This document shows, piece by piece, positions 50,467 to 56,932 of a stretch of 56,932 bases of DNA (positions within the stretch are counted from its first letter, which is position 1; the number at the start of each line of letters is the position of its first letter). This stretch comes from CAZWEJ01 sp964632435 (GTDB taxonomy: Bacteria > Patescibacteriota > Saccharimonadia > UBA4664 > SCTI01). Both the position numbers and the translations under genes were made by a program. A model generated the notes under the pieces. It saw only the letters and a list, made by a program, of their open reading frames with translations, did not search any database and had not been told where the DNA came from. The stretch covers positions 1 to 56,932 of the forward strand of contig CAZWEJ010000003.1 of assembly GCA_964632435.1 (NCBI GenBank), given 5' to 3'.

Positions 50467-51066
50467 ATGGCAACAAATAGTAAAAAACCCAGCAAAGAGG
50501 ACATCATAGCCCTCCCCGATAAGCGCTTGAGAGAAAAATCAAAGCGTATTGGGTATATTGATGAATCAACTCAGGCTCTGGCCGAGCACATGATCGCTTC
50601 TACAATTGATTGGGAGAACACCCGTGATCACGAGTTTGGCGCAGCACTAGCGGCTATCCAGATCGCAGAACCATACAGAGTTGTTGTGATACGCAATGAC
50701 TTTGACGATAAGGATGAAAAGAGCTTTGCGGTCTATATCAACCCAGAGATTGTGAAGTTTGAGGGCGAGCCAGAAGAAGGCATGGAGGGATGCTTAAGCG
50801 TTCCCGACGTTTATGGCAAGGTTGCGAGATACCCAAAAGTGAAGGTAAAAGCTTTAAATCTTCAGGGTAAGGAAGTTCGAGTTACAGCGACCGGATTTTT
50901 AGCACGCGTTTTTCAGCACGAGATTGATCACACTAACGGTATTTTGTTTGTGGATCACGTAAAAGACGTCAACAAGCTCTTTAAGCTTGAACACAGCGGT
51001 CAATTCAGTAAGATCGATAAAAACAATGTTCCGATTGACCTGCCGCAGGTTAAAAAAGATGCCTAA
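50467..51066 (+). CDS. def: Peptide deformylase
   Basis: It removes the formyl group from nascent proteins. The protein (199 aa) has the metal Cys in EGCLSVPDVYGKVARYP and the HEIDH zinc motif (FQHEIDHTNGILFVDHV). Motif 1, normally GxGxAAxQ, is changed to FGAALAAIQIAEP with an extra residue. The start ATG follows the priA stop directly; fmt overlaps it by 8 nt. With fmt and map this covers N-terminal Met processing. Confidence 0.94.
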   Translation: MATNSKKPSKEDIIALPDKRLREKSKRIGYIDESTQALAEHMIASTIDWENTRDHEFGAALAAIQIAEPYRVVVIRNDFDDKDEKSFAVYINPEIVKFEGEPEEGMEGCLSVPDVYGKVARYPKVKVKALNLQGKEVRVTATGFLARVFQHEIDHTNGILFVDHVKDVNKLFKLEHSGQFSKIDKNNVPIDLPQVKKDA

Positions 51067-51958
51067 GGTAGTATTTTTTGGAACCGATCAGTTTAGCGTT
51101 CCAAGCCTAAGGGCACTGATAGAGAAGAAAATTGAGGTGGCTGCGGTCGTCACAAAACCCGACGCAGCGTCTGGCCGAGGTAAAAAACTTATTAAGCCGC
51201 CTGTCGCTGAAATGGCAGAACAAAACGGAATAATGGTTTTCCAGCCTGAGAAGCTAGACGAAAAATTTATCGGTCAGCTCAAACAAATTGGCGCCGATAT
51301 TGGAGTACTGGTCTCTTATGGCAAGATTCTCCCAAAAGAAATCATCGACATTTTCCCTCATGGAATTGTTAATGTACATCCTTCTCTTCTACCAAAATAT
51401 CGCGGCCCATCCCCTATAGAATCTGCAATTTTAAACGGCGATACCGAAACTGGGGTTAGTTTGATGAAGCTTGATTCAGGGATGGACTCCGGATCAGTCT
51501 ACCTCCAAGAGAGTGTCAATTTAAATAATACGGAAACTCGCCCAGAGGCATATCGTGACCTATCAGAATTAGGCGCAAAAATGCTGACGGAAAATCTTGA
51601 TGATATCGTGTCCGGTCGACTCAATCCCAAAGAGCAAAATGACGATGACGTTAGCATTTCAAAACTAATTTCAAAGGCAGATGGATTCCTTGATAAAGAA
51701 AAATTAAATCAGCCTGCTGAAAATATTGAGAGAATGGTCAGAGCATACAAAGAATGGCCAGCTGTAAGATTAGAAGATAACTCTCAAATTATAGAAGCCA
51801 AAATAGCTTCAGAAAAGCTGCAGCCAGGAGAGATCCGTACAGAAGGTGGTCGTATGCTAATTGGAACGGCAACAAATGCAATTGAGGTCGTTAGATTGAA
51901 GCCAGCCGGGAGAAATGAGATGAGCGTTGAAGAATATTTGAGGGGCGCTAAAAATTAG
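51059..51958 (+). CDS. fmt: Methionyl-tRNA formyltransferase
   Basis: It formylates initiator Met-tRNA with 10-formyl-THF. The protein (299 aa) starts MPKVVFFGTDQFSVPSLRAL at ATG 51059, inside the def 3' end; a longer frame from 50987 was rejected because the added residues do not fit. It has the catalytic NVHPSLLPKYRGPSPI block and the LDSGMDSGSVY Asp. Its stop overlaps by 2 bp that of the converging giant gene, with no terminator between them. Confidence 0.95.
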   Translation: MPKVVFFGTDQFSVPSLRALIEKKIEVAAVVTKPDAASGRGKKLIKPPVAEMAEQNGIMVFQPEKLDEKFIGQLKQIGADIGVLVSYGKILPKEIIDIFPHGIVNVHPSLLPKYRGPSPIESAILNGDTETGVSLMKLDSGMDSGSVYLQESVNLNNTETRPEAYRDLSELGAKMLTENLDDIVSGRLNPKEQNDDDVSISKLISKADGFLDKEKLNQPAENIERMVRAYKEWPAVRLEDNSQIIEAKIASEKLQPGEIRTEGGRMLIGTATNAIEVVRLKPAGRNEMSVEEYLRGAKN

Positions 51959-54900
51959 CTAGACTCTGGTATGGGCTCTGTCTTTTCTTCTGAATCTGCC
52001 ATCTTCTGGACAGCAATCTGCATATATTTTTCATATGCAGCTCTTGCGAAGTAACTCAAATTGGTTGCAGAGACCGTTGTATTCCCATTGTCGTCTTTTT
52101 TTGCAATCGTCCCATCGTTGAGTAACTCTTGATAAAGCTCTTCAACGCTTTTTACGGGATCTTTTCTTCTTAGACGGCTCCTAAATTTATTCTCGATAGC
52201 GAGCTCTTCCTTCCTTGCTTCTGCGAGGTAGCCAATGCGCTCAACCATGTCATCAATGTCTTTTTCCGGAATCGTTTCACCGTATTTTTCAACAAGTTTT
52301 TCTTTTGAGTTTCGCTCGACCAATGTGTCGATTCTTTTTGCTCCAACCGACTCCATAATGTCATGCATAATTTTCTGGAATATGAATTCCGTATCAGGGT
52401 CATAATGCTGTTCCTCGTCAATTCCAATACGACTAGAAATTCGTAATGGAGGCTTTTTCTTTGGGGCCGGCTCTTTGTCCTTTGGTGGAAGAGGCGGTTC
52501 ATCGTCAATTGGGGGCGGAACAGGCGGTTGCTCTTGAGTTGGCGCCTCCTCTTCTTCTGGTCTCCTATTTGGCTCCATTTCCTTTCGAGGAGTTGTGGTG
52601 ATGATCGGAGGCAAATCTGTAGGCATTGTTTCTGGAGCGCCCCCAAGATCTGTGATAGTTAACCTAATCTTTGATGACTCAACCGTTTCCATGACGCGGC
52701 GCTTAATAGAGTCAACTCCTTTTCCTTCAAGAGTTGCAAGAATATGAACTTGCTCCCTGCCTCCTTTGTTGCCCACAACCTGAGCTACTTCAATATATCG
52801 AGCTCTAGAGATTGCTCTGTCGCCGTTTCTGGAAAATAGGGATCTACCGACAGCACTGTCTTTATCAATAACTGCTTTACCATCAGTATTAATTGGTATC
52901 TCAACAGGTCGATGTTGATGGGCTGCATCAGGTGATATCAATAGCTTAAGCTTGCCTTCTTGTGCCTGCTGCATGGCGTCAGTTGAAAGCCCTTCGTGGA
53001 AAGAACCTTTTGGCGTCATGTGTGAGACATCAAGCACATAGTTCCCATTCGAATCCACTCCGCCTCCGCTCCCCCACCAGAGTCTGAGCTCGTTTTGGTC
53101 AAAAGCTCGAGTATCATTATCCATAAATAGGGTTCTCTCTACTTTGGTTCCACCATTCGCCATTCTAGAATAAAACTCTCTGACTGAAGTCGACTCAATC
53201 GCCGGCCGTTTAACTTCAATTGGAACTTCTTTAGTCGACTCTATAAGTCCGCTCTCGGCTAAGGCTTGCCTACTTTGTTCGGAGATGGTTCCACCACGCC
53301 CGACCTCAATATTTTTAACGAGCATCTCAGCATCTCCGATGTCGTCAGCTTTACCACGCATCAAATCCATACCCTGTTCGGTATGTTTGATAAATGTTCC
53401 ATCTGATAGCTTTACAACTTCTCCATTACGAAGCTTTTCTAAGTGGAAGCCGGTTGGAGCAGCGTCTCCACCAGACTTAACACCGAATACGCCCGCAAGT
53501 AGTGTACGGTGCGCCTCAGATGAGCTTGAGCCACCCCCTCCCTTAACAAGAGATTCAACCGCTCCTTGTTGATCAGCCCTGATAAATGAGGTAGCTTCCT
53601 GAAAAACCGTACCAACACCAACACCGATCAAAGTACCTTTTATGACTGCCTTACCTATCGCTTTTCGCCTTAGGCTTTTATAAATGTCGTCTTTGGTGTT
53701 AACTTCACTTCTTAGCTCGAGCTCCTGAGCCTGCCTCAAATTCTGTAATACTTCGCCGATATTCTCTCCGGCGCCCAATTGAGCCAATTCTTCCGGTGTT
53801 GCAGTTTGACCCCACTCAGTCAACTGACAAATGGAGTCCGCTAATGCTCGGTGCAGTTCGAGCCTCTCGCGTTCAACTTGAGCAGGAGAACTATATGCAA
53901 TTAAGTCTGCATTATGCTCGTCACCGTATCGCTGGCGGCCCATAATAGAGGATGTAAGTGCGGCAAGCTCAGCTCTTTGTTCAGGGGTCTTGTTCTCGAT
54001 GGCAGTAAGGCGGCGGAGTTCATCAATGCTCTCCCGCGCACCAATTGTTTCATATCGAGTTTCTTCCATTTGAGCACGTCGCTCACCCTCAGGCAGCTCC
54101 GATCCGGTAGCTCTTTGTCGAAGATGCAGCATCCTCTCCCGTCGGAATGAGGCGCCCTCTCTCATACCTGCGAATGCCCCACCCGCAACTCCAGTCATAC
54201 CGGGCATAGCAACAGCTGCAAGAGTACTTGCCCCTCTCATACCTGCCATTTGGACGCCACTATAAATAATTGCTACAGCAGATGCGATTGTGGTTTCGGA
54301 AGCTATTGCTGAACCAAACCTAGATTTGGTTAATTTCTCAATAATCTTATCGCAGGTTGTCTCGCTAACCTCAGTCTCTGCCCCGAGTCTTGTTACAGCT
54401 TCGTAAAATTCGATACTTTCAAGTAGACGATCTAGTGACTCCTGATGACCAGCAACCGCCATCACCTGCTCTGCAGCGGTCTCTATGTTGTCGGCTAATG
54501 CAGAGGCTCCCCCAATAAAATCTGGATACTCTTCTTGAATTTCTGCAAGCAGGCGCGTCTTCTCTTCCCGCATTGCTTCAGTCGAAAGTTCATCCGTAGC
54601 GTATCTTCTTAGAATATTTCTAACACCATTTTGGAGACGCAAAGTTGCTTCGGTTTGCTCCATCTCGCCATATTCTTCACCGTAACGCATGAATCCTTCT
54701 TGAAGGCGTTCAAATACCGCGTTCATAGCTTCCTGGTGGGCGCCTTCTGTTACCCCTTCTTCATGCGAATAAAGGTCTGGCCCGTTCTCACCGCCTAGTA
54801 TTTCTTCTTTGGCTTCGCGTATAAATTTTTGACGAGTATATTCTCTTCCTAGCGTACCTCTCCAGATGGCTCGCATCATCCTTTTTGGAAGATTCCCTTC

Positions 54901-55296
54901 ATGTGCGCTCTCAGCCATCTTTTCGTCAGCCATCATTCTGGCTAGCTCTTCGACGGCCTTGTCTATATCGCCAATTGCGATTCTTATGGGAGCCTCTTTT
55001 TGGTCGCCACCATCTTCAGGCTTTTTGGGATCAGGCGCCAATCTCTCATGCCCATCCTCAAGCGGGAGCTCCGCTGAAGGTATGTGGTCTGGTGCTGTTG
55101 GGGCTTCCGGCGGAGCGGCCTCAATTGGACTCTGTGCCTCCGGATCTGAGCCGTCTTCGTTGAGATCTTTCAGTTCGTCTGCCGCCGAAAAACCTTCACG
55201 CTTCTCTTTTTCCTTCTGTTCGTTCTCTTGATCAACAAGATCATCGAGCATCTGGTTGCCGCCATCCCATCCGTACGCTGGACCGCGCTCCGCCAC
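51955..55296 (-). CDS. Giant 1113-aa protein of unknown function
   Basis: No family is recognised. Residues 1-105 are acidic and Pro-rich; 105-325 are helical and charged; 328-378 are hydrophobic with small residues (Ala, Gly, Met), compatible with two membrane segments; 380-540 are again helical and charged; 546-572 is a second hydrophobic stretch with a GVGVG pattern; a GGGGSSSS linker lies at 586-593; 610-890 looks beta-rich; 905-950 is Pro/Glu-rich; 955-1113 is helical. No signal peptide is seen, so both ends may be cytoplasmic. The start is GTG 55296, overlapping the partner's stop (TAGTG), with GGAG upstream. The gene follows infB-rbfA and a 101-aa protein. Confidence 0.85.
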   Translation of the reverse strand: MAERGPAYGWDGGNQMLDDLVDQENEQKEKEKREGFSAADELKDLNEDGSDPEAQSPIEAAPPEAPTAPDHIPSAELPLEDGHERLAPDPKKPEDGGDQKEAPIRIAIGDIDKAVEELARMMADEKMAESAHEGNLPKRMMRAIWRGTLGREYTRQKFIREAKEEILGGENGPDLYSHEEGVTEGAHQEAMNAVFERLQEGFMRYGEEYGEMEQTEATLRLQNGVRNILRRYATDELSTEAMREEKTRLLAEIQEEYPDFIGGASALADNIETAAEQVMAVAGHQESLDRLLESIEFYEAVTRLGAETEVSETTCDKIIEKLTKSRFGSAIASETTIASAVAIIYSGVQMAGMRGASTLAAVAMPGMTGVAGGAFAGMREGASFRRERMLHLRQRATGSELPEGERRAQMEETRYETIGARESIDELRRLTAIENKTPEQRAELAALTSSIMGRQRYGDEHNADLIAYSSPAQVERERLELHRALADSICQLTEWGQTATPEELAQLGAGENIGEVLQNLRQAQELELRSEVNTKDDIYKSLRRKAIGKAVIKGTLIGVGVGTVFQEATSFIRADQQGAVESLVKGGGGSSSSEAHRTLLAGVFGVKSGGDAAPTGFHLEKLRNGEVVKLSDGTFIKHTEQGMDLMRGKADDIGDAEMLVKNIEVGRGGTISEQSRQALAESGLIESTKEVPIEVKRPAIESTSVREFYSRMANGGTKVERTLFMDNDTRAFDQNELRLWWGSGGGVDSNGNYVLDVSHMTPKGSFHEGLSTDAMQQAQEGKLKLLISPDAAHQHRPVEIPINTDGKAVIDKDSAVGRSLFSRNGDRAISRARYIEVAQVVGNKGGREQVHILATLEGKGVDSIKRRVMETVESSKIRLTITDLGGAPETMPTDLPPIITTTPRKEMEPNRRPEEEEAPTQEQPPVPPPIDDEPPLPPKDKEPAPKKKPPLRISSRIGIDEEQHYDPDTEFIFQKIMHDIMESVGAKRIDTLVERNSKEKLVEKYGETIPEKDIDDMVERIGYLAEARKEELAIENKFRSRLRRKDPVKSVEELYQELLNDGTIAKKDDNGNTTVSATNLSYFARAAYEKYMQIAVQKMADSEEKTEPIPESS

Positions 55297-55601
55297 TAAA
55301 CCGCTCCTAGATAATCTTCTTTAAATTGTAGAAGCGCCCGAGTTACAATCTCGTCCATGTTTGGAATTCTGGATTCGCAAAATTTTATTGCCGCTTCCTG
55401 GTCCTGCTCATCCAGGACTTTCTCAAACTCTTCAAGACTTGACGGAGGCAGCGCTGCCACGATAGCAGCATTCACTAAAGCCTCCATTCTTTCAGATAAT
55501 TGCTTATGTAGCTCTACTTTTACTTCTTTGGGTGTTTTTTCTAGCTCTGGCTTTTGATCCATGAGCCACCAAATATACTCATCCAGGTCCTTTGGAGGCA
55601 T
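55296..55601 (-). CDS. 101-aa helical protein, partner of the giant protein
   Basis: The protein is helical and acidic: MPPKDLDEYIWWLMDQKPEL, then LHKQLSERMEALVNAAIVAAL, LEEFEKVLDEQDQEAAIKF and ESRIPNMDEIVTRALLQF. The spacing of LSERM..., ...EFEKVLDE... and IPNMDEI resembles a short helical domain frequent in CPR genomes (DUF5663-like, from memory). GGAG precedes ATG 55601; its stop and the giant gene's GTG share one base, so the two are translationally coupled. Its function is unknown; a chaperone or adaptor for the giant protein is a guess. Confidence 0.75.
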   Translation of the reverse strand: MPPKDLDEYIWWLMDQKPELEKTPKEVKVELHKQLSERMEALVNAAIVAALPPSSLEEFEKVLDEQDQEAAIKFCESRIPNMDEIVTRALLQFKEDYLGAV

Positions 55602-55625
55602 TTTTAACTCCTTCTTCTATCTGAA

Positions 55626-55654
55626 AGAGTAAAGCATAACCGCTATAAATGCAA
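55626..55654 (-). promoter_or_regulatory. Possible promoter of the 101-aa/giant protein operon
   Basis: On the minus strand TTGCAT (55649-55654), 17-bp spacer, TACTCT (55626-55631). It lies in the 69-bp gap after rbfA and would allow separate expression from infB-rbfA. Confidence 0.4.
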
Positions 55655-55670
55655 ACTTCTGGTAGGTGAA

Positions 55671-55991
55671 TTATGACTTGAGTAAGCGATTGATGTAGTC
55701 AGCGTGTTCCCCACCCTTGTCTACCTCAAAAGAAAGCCTTGGGACGAACTTGGTCGTCATACGATGGGCTAAGGCACCCTGGATCTCTGAGCGACACTCT
55801 TCAACTTTTGCCATTAAATCTTTTTGACGATCCTTATTCGATACAATGCCGAGCCACACACGAGCATTCCTAAGGTCTGGGGATACATCGACTGATGTAA
55901 CGCTCATTTCAGGAGCAGGAACCTGCTCACGGAGCTCCTCAGCAACAACTTGCTGAATTAAGCTTGCAACCTTTTTTGTACGCTGCGACAT
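55671..55991 (-). CDS. rbfA: Ribosome-binding factor A
   Basis: RbfA is a cold-shock 30S assembly factor. The protein (106 aa) has the type II KH fold pattern: RTKKVASLIQQVVAEELREQ, then VTSVDVSPDLRNARVWLGI and LAHRMTTKFVPRLSFEVDKGGEHADYINRLL. Its length is normal. It follows infB by 2 bp, the usual order infB-rbfA. Confidence 0.95.
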   Translation of the reverse strand: MSQRTKKVASLIQQVVAEELREQVPAPEMSVTSVDVSPDLRNARVWLGIVSNKDRQKDLMAKVEECRSEIQGALAHRMTTKFVPRLSFEVDKGGEHADYINRLLKS

Positions 55992-55993
55992 AA

Positions 55994-56932
55994 CTACAAA
56001 GTTCGTTCGCGAGTCTCTGTGCGGAAGAACTCAAGAACATCTCCAACCTCAATCGATTGAGTAATCGCGACATCCATACCGCACTGCTCACCCTGCACGA
56101 CTTCCTTAACCTTGTTCTGTTCTTTTTGAACGTTGGTAACCTTGCCCTTACCGACTTCTTCTTTATTGCGAAGGACTCTTACCTCAACGCCTGGCTCAAC
56201 TTTGCCGTCAGTTACCTCTCCACCACAGATAACGTCGCTCTTGGTGGTTTTGAAAACTCCCAGAACCTTGAGTTTACCAACCGGTACCTCTACAACCTCG
56301 GGAGCTAGCATCTGGCTCAATGCCTGACGCATATCGTCGAGTAGTTCATAAATTACCTTGTAAAGACGAATATTGACGTTCTCGCGAGTTGCAAGCTGCT
56401 TAACCGCTGAACCCATCGATACGTTAAAGCCAACCAAAAGTGCGCCTGCCGTCTGAGCAAAGTTTACGTCGGACTCGCTGATGTCACCGATTCCGCTAGA
56501 AACAACTTTAATGGCAACTTCTTCGTTACGTATATCACTCAAACTTGAAAGTAGAGATTCGAGCGAACCCTGAACGTCCGCTTTTACTACGACGTTTAGC
56601 TCCTTAACCTGCCCGGCAGTAATAGCGTCAGTTAGATCTGAGGCATCAATTTTCTTTACCTTGACCATGCTCTTGATTGAGGCTTGGCGCTGGTTGCCAA
56701 CGGCGCGATCCCGAGCCGTTTTCTCGTCTGCAACGGCGTAGAAAACATCACCAAAAGCAGGAACGGCCTTAAGACCGGTCACAACCGCTGGCATTCCCGG
56801 ATGAGCTTCTTTAATGCGCTTGCCTCGATAGTCGTCCAAGCTTCGAATTTTGGCGTAGGTAGAACCGGCAACAACATAATCGCCAACTTTAAGGACACCA
56901 TTTTGAATTAGTACAGTCGCCACTGGACCACG
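55994..56932 (-). CDS. infB: Translation initiation factor IF-2, C-terminal part (cut by window edge)
   Basis: IF-2 places fMet-tRNA on the ribosome with GTP. Only the last about 312 residues are present: the end of domain II (VATVLIQNGVLKVGDYVVAG), domain III (VKADVQGSLESLLSSL, ISESDVNFA) and the C2 domain ending VVQGEQCGMDVAITQSIEVGDVLEFF. The GTPase domain lies beyond position 56932. The apparent ATG at 56923 is internal. It is followed by rbfA, the giant protein and its partner. Confidence 0.95.
   Translation of the reverse strand, partial: RGPVATVLIQNGVLKVGDYVVAGSTYAKIRSLDDYRGKRIKEAHPGMPAVVTGLKAVPAFGDVFYAVADEKTARDRAVGNQRQASIKSMVKVKKIDASDLTDAITAGQVKELNVVVKADVQGSLESLLSSLSDIRNEEVAIKVVSSGIGDISESDVNFAQTAGALLVGFNVSMGSAVKQLATRENVNIRLYKVIYELLDDMRQALSQMLAPEVVEVPVGKLKVLGVFKTTKSDVICGGEVTDGKVEPGVEVRVLRNKEEVGKGKVTNVQKEQNKVKEVVQGEQCGMDVAITQSIEVGDVLEFFRTETRERTL

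Overview
The window reads as an ordinary chromosome segment of a small-genome bacterium of the Candidate Phyla Radiation (Patescibacteria), most likely Saccharibacteria (TM7) or a close relative. Pointers are an archaeal-type class I lysyl-tRNA synthetase, a eukaryote-like isoleucyl-tRNA synthetase, a B12-dependent ribonucleotide reductase with NrdR, core translation clusters that lack the usual pyrH, cdsA, dxr and rpmA neighbours, and several helix-rich proteins without recognisable relatives. The phylum call is an inference. TGA is used as an ordinary stop, so the UGA-glycine lineages are excluded.

Layout, left to right, with most genes on the minus strand. 1-2.1 kb: lysS and greA. 2.3-6.8 kb: the elongation cluster mreB-mreC-mreD-mrdA. 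6.8-12.5 kb: rpsB-tsf-frr-uppS-rseP-CPBP protease-proS. 12.7-15 kb (plus): rpmE, prfA, prmC. 15-19 kb: two small envelope proteins, then the operon LCP protein / membrane protein / HtrA. 19.1 kb (plus): lepB. 19.8-23.7 kb: an operon of an LAPTG surface protein, its sortase, parA and parB. 23.8-29 kb: rplU, rodA, ileS behind a T-box riboswitch, yggT and a thioredoxin-fold protein. 29-32.3 kb: a strongly G+C-rich nrdJ block with large RNA hairpins. 32.3-38.7 kb: nrdR, ftsZ, ftsA and rpsU-yqeY-ybeY-dgkA-adk-map. 38.8-40.5 kb: a HIT protein and an accessory islet with two tiny G+C-rich genes divergent from an Rpf-like muralytic enzyme with a complex leader. 40.5-48.4 kb: hisS, relA, recJ, a winged-helix regulator, secF and secD. 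48.5-52 kb (plus): priA-def-fmt. 52-56.9 kb: a giant unrecognised protein with a 101-residue partner, behind infB (cut by the window edge) and rbfA.

The genes together serve translation, wall growth (Rod complex, FtsA/FtsZ, UppS, LCP, undecaprenol kinase), export and surface display (SecDF, signal peptidase, sortase) and DNA precursor supply. The strongest unusual signals are: a T-box in front of ileS; many genes whose -10 box sits only 4-10 nt before the start codon, implying leaderless mRNAs; the Rpf-like locus with a twin inverted-repeat operator and a pseudoknot-capable leader; two G+C-rich insertions; a sortase/substrate pair with long cytoplasmic tails; and the 1113-residue protein with its partner.
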